Part shown: positions 26,000 through 35,037 of the stretch, piece by piece
Numbering within the stretch: the first letter of the stretch is position 1
Layout: each line of letters starts with the position of its first letter
Position numbers and translations under genes: made by a program
Assembly (NCBI GenBank): GCA_018829445.1
Contig: JAHJTV010000009.1
Span: forward strand, 28,967 to 92,966
DNA from: a bacterium
Lineage (GTDB): Bacteria; SAR324; XYD2-FULL-50-16
DNA: 64,000 nucleotides
Reading direction: 5' to 3'
The notes under the pieces: model-generated
Seen by the model: only the letters and a program-made list of their open reading frames with translations
The model's database searches: none
Told to the model about the DNA's origin: nothing

Positions 26000-28015
26000 C
26001 TAAGCTGAGATACTGCTCAGTTTAAGAATCGGTTCGTTTTGCTCCTGTTCTTTGCTACAATCGCAGCCATTCTTTTCAGTAGCAACCTGCTTTGTAGCTA
26101 CTCTTTGTATTCCGGCATTGATAATTGATATCAGCATCTCATCATAGCTCATTCCATCCAGAGCTGCCATTTTTGCAAGATGCCCGTCCCAACACCAACC
26201 CGGATTTGGATTAACTTCCAAAAGCTTTGGCTGGCCAGACTCATCCATTCTCCAGTCAAATCGACAATAATCCTGGCATTCCAGCCGTTCAAACAATCGC
26301 AGACACATTTCGGTTAACCACTTTTCCGTCTCTTCGGGCAGATTGGCAGGTAATGACTTAATTTTCCAATAAGGAGAAGTGGGGTCCCATTTGGCTTCAT
26401 ACCCGCATATTCGGGGCAGGCCTTCCGGGATACAGGAATAGTCCTCATGGATTATCGGCAGGACTTTGAAAGAAGAGGGAGGATTGCCGATAATCCCCAC
26501 GCTCAGGTCCATGCCCGGTAAAAACTCTTCAACCAGAATCGGTTTGTCATAACCATAGTCTCGTCTCATTTTGCTGATTGCATTTACGAGGCTTTCGAGA
26601 TCATTGACAACGCTGTTAATGGTAATTCCAAAGCTTGAGTCTCCAAAGTTCGGTTTGACCAGTATTGGAAACGATAACGGCAAATCGAATACCATATCTT
26701 CATGATTGATCAAAAACGCTTCCGGTACCGGAATATTCATCTCCTTGGCTACCCCTCTAACCAGGGATTTATCATAACAAAAGGCCAGGCATTGCGGTCC
26801 GCCCCCTGAATAAGGGATTTCACACATATCCATAAGAGCAGGGACGTGCAATTCCTTGCGGGGTTCATTTTTAAATCCTTCGTCACAAATGTTGAAGACG
26901 ATATCCACCTTGCCTTTAAGGGCTTCAATGTCTTTTAAAAAAGTGTGATGGTTATCCAGAAACGTAAACCTGTATTTTTTATGTTTCAGAAGAGCTTCTT
27001 TCATCCGGTTGATGGTGAAAAAATCATCATCATCAAATTTCTCCTGAGGCTTGATTATATCAGGTCTACGAGGATCTCCCATTAGAACGGCCACCGTTTT
27101 GATGTCACTTTCCTGAGTCACCTTTGGTGTCCAATTCTTACTGACCTGTGCGGAGAGAACAAAGCGTTGCACCATCATCCCCAGATCCTGATTTCGAGCG
27201 GAGTTTGGATTCAGGGCGCCATGATGAATAAAGGTGGCAAAACCGGCCTTTTTTAAGAGTTGACGAATTTCATCCTGACTATAAAGTCTTTCTGCGTAAA
27301 ACTGATCAGCGATCACACCTTTTTCAGCATGAGTCACAACTTCTCTTGATATTAATCGATGCTCATCCGAGGATAGAGAGCGTTCCCGACAGACAAAATA
27401 CTTCTTGTTGATCCATTCCCAGGAGCGGGGTTCAAAATTTTTCTTGAGAAACATACCGTCGGTGATATCCAGCACGACTCTGCCCCATGGTTTGAGAACT
27501 CTCAACACCTCTTTCAGTACTTTGAGATCGTCATCAACCGTATCAAAATATCCAAAACTGTTGCCAAGAATCATCACGGCATCAAAACGGTCAGCTTCGT
27601 AGGGTAGTCGCCTGGCATCCCCTTTACGAAAAGGGATGGAAAATCCCTCTGCTGTCGAGAACTCCTTTGCTTTTTGAACAAGGTAATGGGAAAGATCCAA
27701 ACCCTCGACATTTTTATAGCCTCGACGTCTTAATTCCAGTGTATGTCGACCTTGCCCACAACACAGATCAAGAATATGGGCATCGTAGGGCATTTTAAGG
27801 AAATCAAGGTAAAAATCCACTTCATCGGCTGTAATAAGCTGATCTCCAACCACATCACCATCGGTCTTTAGATAGGTTGAATTAAAGATCTTACGCCACC
27901 AATCGGTGTGGACATGGTCTTCAAGGTTATTAACAGGACCGATGACTTTACACTGGTTTTTAAGTTGTTTTCTTTTGACTGGTTGATTCCGTTTATTAAG
28001 CATGGAATTGCTCAT
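26000..28015 (-). CDS. Fusion of a class I SAM methyltransferase and a D-Ala-D-Ala-ligase-like ATP-grasp enzyme
   Basis: 671 residues. Residues ~60-290 are a SAM-dependent methyltransferase with motif I at ILDLCCGQGRH (81-91), an acidic motif II at EGLDLSH, and LRVLKPWGRVVLDI. Residues ~305-640 are an ATP-grasp ligase of the D-alanine-D-alanine ligase type: VDIVFNICDEG, PYSGGGPQCLAFCYDKSL, FPILVKPNFGDSSFGI, and the metal-binding end LLEVNPNPGW. The last ~30 residues form a Cys-containing, polar tail (CDCSKEQEQ). The ligase half forms an amide or peptide bond through an acyl phosphate; the acceptor is unknown. AAGGAG lies nine bases before the ATG. It stands alone, with no Mur or biosynthetic cluster. 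Confidence 0.88.
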   Translation of the reverse strand: MSNSMLNKRNQPVKRKQLKNQCKVIGPVNNLEDHVHTDWWRKIFNSTYLKTDGDVVGDQLITADEVDFYLDFLKMPYDAHILDLCCGQGRHTLELRRRGYKNVEGLDLSHYLVQKAKEFSTAEGFSIPFRKGDARRLPYEADRFDAVMILGNSFGYFDTVDDDLKVLKEVLRVLKPWGRVVLDITDGMFLKKNFEPRSWEWINKKYFVCRERSLSSDEHRLISREVVTHAEKGVIADQFYAERLYSQDEIRQLLKKAGFATFIHHGALNPNSARNQDLGMMVQRFVLSAQVSKNWTPKVTQESDIKTVAVLMGDPRRPDIIKPQEKFDDDDFFTINRMKEALLKHKKYRFTFLDNHHTFLKDIEALKGKVDIVFNICDEGFKNEPRKELHVPALMDMCEIPYSGGGPQCLAFCYDKSLVRGVAKEMNIPVPEAFLINHEDMVFDLPLSFPILVKPNFGDSSFGITINSVVNDLESLVNAISKMRRDYGYDKPILVEEFLPGMDLSVGIIGNPPSSFKVLPIIHEDYSCIPEGLPRICGYEAKWDPTSPYWKIKSLPANLPEETEKWLTEMCLRLFERLECQDYCRFDWRMDESGQPKLLEVNPNPGWCWDGHLAKMAALDGMSYDEMLISIINAGIQRVATKQVATEKNGCDCSKEQEQNEPILKLSSISA

Positions 28016-28497
28016 TTTTTGTTCTCCTTGGCAACAAAGAAAGATGCGTATTTAAAGATGGTAACAAACATAAGTTTGTATTGTTAAATCACATTGAAAA
28101 GAACGACAACCCAAACAGAGATTGGCCTTTTCCAAACCGCTAAAATGACAAATCGGGACTTGGCAGAAACACGTGAGTTTTTACAGAGTCATGCCCAGAT
28201 CAGAAGGCAAATGATACTCAAACTCAGATACATGAGGATAATTCTTCAGGTATACTCTTAAATATAGAGCGTGTAAAAATCTTTTCATGCCGATTTGATT
28301 CAAAAACATTTCAGTTTTTTTGCCCGAACTTTCTATCTCCGATGATGTTCTTACATCTTCTGGAAAAATGATGTCTGATTTGGTGTTTACATTCGGTCTC
28401 CATCCTTATTTTAATAAACGTTGCCACCCCAAACTGCGGGTGGGTGAAAAATTTGTAATCGCCATCTATCTGAATTAGATCAGAGATTTATTCACTT
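28016..28497. other. Intergenic region upstream of the methyltransferase/ATP-grasp gene
   Basis: About 480 bases. It contains the inverted repeat at 28062-28086 described separately. No clear gene or terminator was seen in 28090-28497. Confidence 0.4.
28062..28086. promoter_or_regulatory. Candidate operator palindrome
   Basis: The 25-base site has outer arms TAACAA/TTGTTA and inner arms ACAAAC/GTTTGT around ATAA, and lies about 47 bases upstream of the methyltransferase/ATP-grasp start codon. Position and symmetry fit a repressor or activator site, but no regulator is known. Confidence 0.35.
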
Positions 28498-28761
28498 CTA
28501 CCAATCGTAAACCTGGTAGGAATCAACAATAAGTCCCATTGGCAAAGAACTGACTTGAGATAACTGGCCTTTTATCTTTACACGCTTCCCAAGGAGTTTT
28601 TTTAGCTCTTTACCTTTTTTATTGCAGGAATCTATCAGATACTCATGCTCTCCCGCCGTATTGACAGCGATCGTAATTACACGATTCCTTGGCGACCATG
28701 AATTAGGGACCACAATACCATCAATTTCGATCTCTTTATTGGGTATCGATGATTTTTTCAT
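28498..28761 (-). CDS. Small hypothetical protein, OB-fold-like
   Basis: 87 residues. The alternation of short hydrophobic strands (EIEIDGIVVP, VITIAVNTAG, EYLIDS, KRVKIKGQLSQ, LIVDSYQVYDW) resembles a small OB-fold barrel; this is inferred from pattern only. It starts six bases after the stop of the 80-residue gene upstream, so the two form a tight pair. No function can be assigned. Confidence 0.65.
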   Translation of the reverse strand: MKKSSIPNKEIEIDGIVVPNSWSPRNRVITIAVNTAGEHEYLIDSCNKKGKELKKLLGKRVKIKGQLSQVSSLPMGLIVDSYQVYDW

Positions 28762-28767
28762 GCGGAC

Positions 28768-29010
28768 CTACTCAAAATCATTTAGTCTATGACCTTTTGG
28801 AAAAGGGGTATAGACAGGCGCTTCTATCTGGGAAAAATCAGCAGTTATGGACAAGTCATCCTGTTGATCAGTACTGTCATTTACTGAATATTTTAGATCA
28901 CTTGCGTTGATCTTTTTAATACGGCCCCCTCTGGAAAAAAACTCCTCCAATGCCGTATTTATCTGTTCTCTTCTAAGTTCCTTATTTCTTTTATTCACTT
29001 TTTTAGCCAT
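28768..29010 (-). CDS. Small basic/acidic protein with a SutA-like motif
   Basis: 80 residues from the ATG at 29010 (a TTG two codons upstream is less likely). The start MAKKVNKRNKELRREQ is strongly basic and is followed by INTALEEFFSRGGRIKKI, which resembles the FxxxGGxI core seen in SutA-type RNA-polymerase-binding proteins; the rest is acidic and probably disordered. The resemblance is short and could be chance. GGTGA is a usable ribosome binding site. Paired with the OB-like gene downstream. Confidence 0.6.
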   Translation of the reverse strand: MAKKVNKRNKELRREQINTALEEFFSRGGRIKKINASDLKYSVNDSTDQQDDLSITADFSQIEAPVYTPFPKGHRLNDFE

Positions 29011-30472
29011 ACACAATCACCGTGATGTTTTCCTTTGAAAACAGAAAGCACACTTTTCCCCGGCATAAAACAATTCTGTTTAAGTTATTTGCCATGATGG
29101 AGACTTTCTGTGGTTAAGACATGAAAGCAACTGCAACCTTCTTACCACTATTGAACTCTTGATAGTAAAACTGAAGACTTTGATCCTTTCTAAAACAGAA
29201 ATCTTTTTTATCAATAAGATAGGCTCTTAAAAAAACGTGATTTCGCTATCTGATTTTCAACTTTCTATAGATGTATGTATAAAAAAACGTTTGTATGTTC
29301 GTATCATTCGAAGTCCAACTTACTGTATTTACGCTGGTTTTAAATTTGATGCCATAGGGAGAGGTCTTTTGATCGCCTGCTTCCGGTGATGGAGAGAAAA
29401 TCAGGAGAAAAACTAAAAATCAGAACAATCAGTTCATAATCACCAGAAAAACCGGAATATAATATGCCGATAATTTTTTTGATTTTCTTATCTGCAAATA
29501 TTCAAAAACTTTTTAAATGCCCTGCTTCCTGATTTTATCTGCTTGTGTTTTTGAAGCCGGAAAACAGCAACCAAATGGAGAAATCTCCCCTTTCAGCTTT
29601 GTTATTCCGGATACGATCCGGAGAATAAATCTATATTCCAACGTGGTTTATATGGATTCTATCGCAACAGGCTGTGCTACAACGGAATAATCTGCATTTT
29701 TCCACCTTATCATTCCGGACTTGATCCCATAAGCACTCAAAATAGGGATATTTTCGATACAAAATTCAGTTTTCCGAAACAGTAGGGCTACTTTACATGG
29801 CCGCCTTTGAGTAGGTTCCGGCAGGGATGTAACCCCGCCCTACCGTAATCTTTGCTCTTGGCAATGTTTGCTTAAGTAAGCACTTATGAGCCTTGAACCG
29901 GGATCTACAGTCCTATTGAGCTTTAGATCCCGATTCAAGGCCGGAATGACACTTGGTTCAGGCTTTAGAGGAACTCACTGATTTTTGAATTGTTAAATGA
30001 CCTGTTGGTTCTAGATCCTTTTTTACTTCATGGCGCACCCCGTAAAGCCTATTCCCCCTGAAATTTAATGTTGTTTTTTAATAGAACAGCCATGAGTCGG
30101 AATTCAAGGTTCCGATAGATTTTGAGAGATTTGTTTTTGAAGGCACCCAAAGCATGTTTTTAATACGCTGATACTATGTGCCAAACAATGTTAATACTAC
30201 TTGTAACAGAAATGGTCCTCAATTCTTTGTAGTCAGTGAATGCAAAAAAGTAAAAGTAATCGGAACAGACAATTCTGAATTTTGGTTGAGGTGGAGTGTA
30301 ATCTATAAAAAAGGCTATAATATCAATCATAAAAAATTTGGCATCCATTTAGCAATCAATACTATTACCCCTTTGATTAATAATAATATAAGAAATCCAA
30401 GGATTGAGCGGGAAAGTGACTTTTGTTCAGATATCAATATATCAGAGGATCGGAAAAGAATTTGGGGGTTCT
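29011..30472. other. Long non-coding region with REP-like repeats
   Basis: About 1.46 kb without a credible gene. A 105-codon frame at 30178-30495 overlaps the Hsp20 start and lacks a ribosome binding site. The interval 29601-29952 is packed with palindromic repeats (see next entry). No sigma-32-type promoter was recognised in front of Hsp20. Confidence 0.55.
29601..29952. repeat. Cluster of REP-like palindromes
   Basis: Units related to those at 6676-6822: 29601-29628 (ATTCCGGAT/ATCCGGAGAAT), 29709-29728 (ATCATTCCGGACTTGATCCC), 29892-29907 (CTTGAACCGGGATCTA) and 29923-29951 (TAGATCCCGATTCAAG then GCCGGAATGAC). The last two face each other and form a ~15-bp stem. A second family lies between them: AGGTTCCGGCAGGGATG followed by CCCCGCCCTACCG at about 29813-29844, with an inverted GTAGGGC at 29782-29788. 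Confidence 0.7.
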
Positions 30473-30919
30473 ATGGTAGAGAAGAGTACGATTAGGGCAA
30501 GTTGGCTTCAGAGAATATTTCAGAAGGTTTCCAAACCAAGCGGGAAGAACTTGAATGGAAGACCGCAAGAATTTGATGTCAATCCAAAGCACTGGATCCC
30601 CAATGTAAACAAGATAGAAACCAAAAACGCTTACCTGGTTATTGTTGAATTACCGGGTGTTCGTAAAGATTCTATCACGGTGGTAAGAGAAGACAACCTT
30701 GTCCGGGTTCAGGGTGAACGGAAGCCCAGTGAAATTCCCAGAAAAACAAAACTGGGAGAAGACGAATCAGGGAGAGAACGATTCAACATAACCTCTTATT
30801 TGACAGATAATGCTGAAAGATCAGCGATTGAAGCGTCGTATAAAAATGGATTATTGACCCTCCGTATTCCTAAAATTGTAAAAAATATTCCGGAAGGGTA
30901 TTACATCAACGTTAAATAG
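30473..30919 (+). CDS. Hsp20/alpha-crystallin family small heat-shock protein
   Basis: 148 residues from the ATG at 30473, preceded by GGGGG. The alpha-crystallin domain spans about residues 40-148: WIPNVNKIETKNAYLVIVELPGV, VREDNLVRVQGERK, and the C-terminal strand IEASYKNGLLTLRIPK. A PKI..NIPEGY tail may serve the role of the IxI motif. It is an ATP-independent holdase that binds unfolding proteins. The frame is open upstream to 30404, but that part lacks domain character. The UPF0316 gene starts 16 bases after its stop. Confidence 0.9.
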   Translation: MVEKSTIRASWLQRIFQKVSKPSGKNLNGRPQEFDVNPKHWIPNVNKIETKNAYLVIVELPGVRKDSITVVREDNLVRVQGERKPSEIPRKTKLGEDESGRERFNITSYLTDNAERSAIEASYKNGLLTLRIPKIVKNIPEGYYINVK

Positions 30920-30935
30920 GTTTCACATAAAAAAA

Positions 30936-31595
30936 ATGGATCAATCGATTATTGTTGCCGGCATCTTGATATTTTTTGCGCGGGTTCTTGATGTGAGCCT
31001 GGGGACCATGCGAACTATAGTTACGGTTCAGGGGCGTATGACAATGGCTTTTATTTTAGGGATTTTTGAAACGGTTATTTGGATTACCGTAGTAAGTGCT
31101 GTTATCAGTCAGATTACAGAAAGTCCAGTTCTAGTAGTTTTTTATGCGCTTGGATACGCTTGCGGCAATGTTGTCGGCATTCTGGCTGAAAGAAAAATCG
31201 CCTTAGGGCCCGTTATCCTAAGATTAATTGTTGAGGATGAAAAAAAGGAAACGATGGTCACTGTTTTCAGGGATCTTTTCCTGGATATAACAACCTTTAC
31301 CGGAACGGGAACCAAAGGGCCGGTGACCGAAATATATTCAGTATGCAGACGTCGTGATCTGTCTTCGATTGTCCCGAAACTGCGTGAGGTGGACCCTAAT
31401 GCCTTTTATGTCATAGAGCAGGCCAGGGATGTCAGTAAGCATCTAAAACCTGTTACTATCCCTAAAACTGTCAGGAGACCGGGTTTTACAAAAGAATTGG
31501 CCTATCATTTCTTTCAAAGACTTCTTAAGCCTTTTAATATTCCTGTGGCAGAATGGGGTTCAGTTTTTAACCGAAATAGAATGCGGCTACATTAA
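30936..31595 (+). CDS. UPF0316 (DUF2179) family membrane protein
   Basis: 219 residues. Three membrane segments occupy the first ~85 residues (ILIFFARVLDVSLGTMRTIVTVQGR, AFILGIFETVIWITVVSAVI, VVFYALGYACGNVVGILAE), followed by a soluble DUF2179-type domain (TGTGTKGPVTEIYSVCRRRDLSSIVPKL). The soluble domain is shared with YitT-like proteins; the biochemical role is not known. It follows Hsp20 closely on the same strand. The ribosome binding site is weak. Confidence 0.88.
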   Translation: MDQSIIVAGILIFFARVLDVSLGTMRTIVTVQGRMTMAFILGIFETVIWITVVSAVISQITESPVLVVFYALGYACGNVVGILAERKIALGPVILRLIVEDEKKETMVTVFRDLFLDITTFTGTGTKGPVTEIYSVCRRRDLSSIVPKLREVDPNAFYVIEQARDVSKHLKPVTIPKTVRRPGFTKELAYHFFQRLLKPFNIPVAEWGSVFNRNRMRLH

Positions 31596-31644
31596 ACCTC
31601 AGAATTTGTGGAAATGGGGGTATTTGCATATGTGCCCTCTTATT

Positions 31645-33015
31645 TCAGCGTGGTTGGACGCGAATCAGCTGCTTGATCTCTTCAAATCTCTCTTCAGTTA
31701 AATCGTATTTTTTAAAGGGAATCAGGCTGAGGAGCATCATAAGGCCGGTAAAGACACAAAACACAATTCGAATACCGGTTGCCACGCTCTCAGGCTGATC
31801 TCCGGAGCTCACAAAACCTGACAGGGATAGCGTTATTCCGACAATGCCCGGGCCAATGGCGTAGGCGCTTTTCTGTCCACAGGCCCATGCGCCGGAAAAG
31901 ATTCCCTCCCGCCTCATACCGGATTTCATCTCATCAAACTCTATGGTGTCAGGTAGCATGGAAAACGGGAAAAGCTGAAAACTGGAAAAGCCGATGCCGA
32001 GAAAAAACATCTGAATAAAGAAAATAATCGGTTGTGAGGGTGTGGTAAAGATCAATGATAACAGCATAATTGTCAACAGACTCAGGCCAAGGGTGTAAGC
32101 CTTGATTTTCCCCAGCTTCATGCCGATCTTTACCCAGACAGGGATAAAAACGATGGCAGTAATGAACAGGATGGCTGAAATGAAGCCAACATAGGTCTCC
32201 GGCATTTTCATTACGTATTTCACAAAATAGATCTGACCTGCCATTAAGACACCAATTGCAGTGGACTGGATAAGGTACATTGCCATAAGCGCCTTGAAGG
32301 GCTTGTTGGCAAATGCGATTTTTGTCTGTTCCCAAAAAGCCGGTTTCTGATCGATCGCTTGCAGAAACCTGGCATTTCTGGTTCCCCACGCACTTGCGAG
32401 GCAGAATATCGTAATCAGCAAACCGAATATCATCCCCATGAAGCGAAAACCCGATTCACCGCCACCACCGTTCTCAACCAGCTGCATTGCCAGACCTCCC
32501 GCCAACAATACCCCGATTGAGGAACCGATCATCCTGAAGGAGGTCACCGACATCCTTTCGTTGTAGTCATCGGTCATTTCAGCCACCATACTGGAATAAG
32601 GTACATTGTAAATGGTAAAGACCGTGCAACCCAAGGCAAATAACAACCCCACATGAATGGCTCCTACCAGCTGAGACTCATAATGGGGCGCTACAAAGAG
32701 AATAAAAAACACCAGTCCGAAGGGAATAGAAGAATAGATCAGATAGGGTCGTCTTCTTCCGATTCGCGTATGGGTGATATCGGAAATAGCACCCATAATA
32801 GGATCAGAGATAACATCCCACATTTTGGGTATCAGGAGAACCAGACCGGCCAGGGCAGGTTCTATCCCCAGAACATTTGTCAAAAAAAAGAGAAGAAACA
32901 TCCCGGTTGAAACAATGAAAATATTGCAGCCGATATCCCCGATCCCGTATCCCAGTTTTAGCCCCAGCGATAATTTGACAGGCGTTGTTGCTGTTTTTTC
33001 CGAGTCTTTGTCCAT
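31645..33015 (-). CDS. GPH-family sugar:cation symporter (MFS fold)
   Basis: 456 residues with about 12 membrane helices. The N-terminal LSLGLKLGYGIGDIGCNIF and the loop PKMWDVISDPIMGAISDITHTRIGRRRPYL are typical of glycoside-pentoside-hexuronide (MelB-like) symporters. The substrate is probably a glycoside or oligosaccharide taken up with Na+ or H+. GGGAG precedes the ATG. The propeller glycosidase gene ends 34 bases upstream, making an uptake and cleavage pair. Confidence 0.9.
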   Translation of the reverse strand: MDKDSEKTATTPVKLSLGLKLGYGIGDIGCNIFIVSTGMFLLFFLTNVLGIEPALAGLVLLIPKMWDVISDPIMGAISDITHTRIGRRRPYLIYSSIPFGLVFFILFVAPHYESQLVGAIHVGLLFALGCTVFTIYNVPYSSMVAEMTDDYNERMSVTSFRMIGSSIGVLLAGGLAMQLVENGGGGESGFRFMGMIFGLLITIFCLASAWGTRNARFLQAIDQKPAFWEQTKIAFANKPFKALMAMYLIQSTAIGVLMAGQIYFVKYVMKMPETYVGFISAILFITAIVFIPVWVKIGMKLGKIKAYTLGLSLLTIMLLSLIFTTPSQPIIFFIQMFFLGIGFSSFQLFPFSMLPDTIEFDEMKSGMRREGIFSGAWACGQKSAYAIGPGIVGITLSLSGFVSSGDQPESVATGIRIVFCVFTGLMMLLSLIPFKKYDLTEERFEEIKQLIRVQPR

Positions 33016-33049
33016 GAATTCTCCCTGTATTTATTAAGGATGGGTGTTA

Positions 33050-34372
33050 TTACCTCCGTTTCCATTCAAGTCGAGCGTAGGCGGTTTCTCCGCTTGTTAG
33101 AGTAGCCACCCATGGCCAACCGCAGGTGGTGATATACCAACCGTTATTATAGATAATTTCAGGAGCATGAGCCTCCAATTCGGCAACCAAAGAGGGAGCG
33201 TTTCCCCGCCCCCGGTACGTGCCAAAATCATAAGGTGATTCGCTTTGGAAGACCAGGGTGTCGTTGTAGCTTTTTTTATCCGGCCAGATCTTCAAAGCCA
33301 GCAGAATTGAGTGAAAAAAGAATGATTCATTATTATAAGTAAGAGAAAGATAATATCGCCGCTCATATTCAGTTACAAAGGGAGATTCGGTAGAAGCTTG
33401 CGGGCCGGAACGCTCTGCTCCGAAACCCATTCCCAGGGCTGATCGAATGTACTGCCAGTGCAGAAGATCAAAAGACTGGTATAAATCGACACTGGAGTAA
33501 TAACCCTCTCGGGCTGTTACGTACATCAGCCATTGGCCGTCAGCTACTTTCAGAATCATGGGGTCTCGAAACTGAGGATGGTACGGCAGGAATGTGTGTG
33601 CTTTTTCTTCATTCCAGTTATACCCGTCATTGCTGGTCGCCAGATATGCCTTGTGAGGTGAAAACCACATGTAATGGGTGTCATCATGGCCTACAACATG
33701 AGGTGCCCAGGCCAGATGTCCGAAATCGGCCACCTTCTCCAACTCCTTCATTCCGGTTTCCTCCTGCGGTGGGAATGTATCGGAAGCACCGTGGGCCAGG
33801 TAGAATTCTTTGGAATAATCCCCATCTCCAAAAGAAGTTATACCGATGATATGCCACTTGCCGTCTTCTGATTGGAATACAGTATGATCATTCAAATAAC
33901 TGCCGGTAACAGCGGGTCGAAACAATGGACGCCAATCAGACACAATTTCGGGTACATAGACGGCATTGTTGTCCGATGACTTGGTATCGACCGTTGCAAT
34001 ATAATCAAAACCGCTTGGATTGGATTTTACGCGAAAAGTGTAGCTGGTCTGAGCCTCCAGGTTTTTCTGCAGAAAACTGCCGAACTCAACCTCTTCCAGA
34101 TGCAGCCAGGCATCACCCTGTTTCCTGTATACCAGGTAAGACTCATTATCAGGATCTGCAATCCATCCCAGATGGATCCAGTCAGATCCGGATACGAACT
34201 TTATCTGATGAAGCTCTTGGAATTGTTTTATCTCTTGTTTTCCGATGGAACCATAAAAATCAGTATCCGCCGGTAGATCAATAATGATCCTTACTCCAAC
34301 TTCCAAAACCAGCAAAAGAATCAAAACCGGAAGGACAAAAAACTTCGCCACCTTTTTCAGATTATCAGCCAC
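33050..34372 (-). CDS. Membrane-anchored beta-propeller glycosidase-like protein (GH43/GH32 type)
   Basis: 440 residues starting at a GTG. An N-terminal membrane anchor (about 9-30, FFVLPVLILLLVLEVGVRI) leads into a fibronectin-III-like segment (about 50-135) and a five-bladed-propeller domain (about 140-440). Three acidic residues fall in family-like contexts: YLNDHTVF, FRDPMIL and ASTESPFV, together with WAPHVVG. This suggests a hydrolase of clan GH-F or GH-J acting on arabino-, xylo- or fructo-oligosaccharides, probably in the periplasm. Fusion to an Fn3-like domain and a signal anchor is less common. It is cotranscribed with the GPH symporter. Confidence 0.75.
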   Translation of the reverse strand: MADNLKKVAKFFVLPVLILLLVLEVGVRIIIDLPADTDFYGSIGKQEIKQFQELHQIKFVSGSDWIHLGWIADPDNESYLVYRKQGDAWLHLEEVEFGSFLQKNLEAQTSYTFRVKSNPSGFDYIATVDTKSSDNNAVYVPEIVSDWRPLFRPAVTGSYLNDHTVFQSEDGKWHIIGITSFGDGDYSKEFYLAHGASDTFPPQEETGMKELEKVADFGHLAWAPHVVGHDDTHYMWFSPHKAYLATSNDGYNWNEEKAHTFLPYHPQFRDPMILKVADGQWLMYVTAREGYYSSVDLYQSFDLLHWQYIRSALGMGFGAERSGPQASTESPFVTEYERRYYLSLTYNNESFFFHSILLALKIWPDKKSYNDTLVFQSESPYDFGTYRGRGNAPSLVAELEAHAPEIIYNNGWYITTCGWPWVATLTSGETAYARLEWKRR

Positions 34373-34865
34373 TGTGTTGTCTATTTAAAAGTTGTAATGA
34401 AATGTTATTTCTATTGGTTTAATGAGTTCATACTGGTTTTGTTCCCGGTTGTCCAGATGAACCTTGCCGGATGGAAAATACAGTGGTGTTGATCGAAGTG
34501 TTATTCAAAATTCAGGTGTTTTGAAAAGGAATACTACATAAGTGCTTATTATGGGTCACCCAAGCCAAGATTTATTAAAATCAAAATAGTAGAATCATAT
34601 TCTAAGATATAGGAAGTATTTTGAAACAAATATTCCTTCTGCGGTTCTTGGCACTTAACCCCATAAAATTGTCTGTTCACTGCGAACGACACTAAGTAGA
34701 TAATTCCAATGATTGACATGATGCTTCTTCCTCAACTACTTTACATAGGCTTGGACAAAATACACTTGATTCTCCAAATCGATTTGGAAAATTGTAGCCT
34801 TGTTTTCCTGCATTCACTTACAAAATATTCAGCAACTACCTACTTGTTTAAAGTTTAATGAATAG
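34373..34865. other. Intergenic region at the edge of the restriction island
   Basis: About 490 bases, AT-rich. It includes the 16-base perfect palindrome TCCAAATCGATTTGGA (34773-34788). No gene was recognised; the hsdM remnant begins at about 34866 right after an in-frame stop. Confidence 0.45.
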
Positions 34866-35035
34866 TCTTATCCGCAATACAACCTGTCGATTCCACATTA
34901 CGTTAGCAACGGATCAGGTGGAGATCAACAAAGCCTGGAATCGGTGATTGAAGCCTGGCAGATAGGACGGGTTGAGCTGAAAAAACAAACGAAAAACTGT
35001 TCGCAGCACTGGCGGATCTCGGTTTTGAGGTTTAA
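34866..35035 (+). pseudogene. hsdM: C-terminal remnant of a type I R-M methyltransferase (HsdM)
   Basis: The frame from 34866 reads YNLSIPHYVSNGSG, then SLESVIEAWQIGRVELKKQT, which is how HsdM subunits end (N-L-x-I-P-x-Y-V, then x-W-x-x-x-R-x-x-L). A one-base frame change then continues as EKLFAALADLGFEV and a stop at 35033-35035. An in-frame TAG at 34863-34865 marks the left limit; the ~450 upstream residues of a normal HsdM are absent. The DUF1016 gene begins two bases after the stop. Confidence 0.7.
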
Positions 35036-35037
35036 TT

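Noticed and set aside
30178-30495. 105-codon frame upstream of Hsp20
   Set aside because: No ribosome binding site, and it runs into the Hsp20 start in another frame; probably a chance frame in AT-rich DNA.
34773-34788. 16-base palindrome TCCAAATCGATTTGGA as an operator
   Set aside because: Perfectly symmetric but AT-rich, single copy and not next to a functional gene start; chance not excluded.
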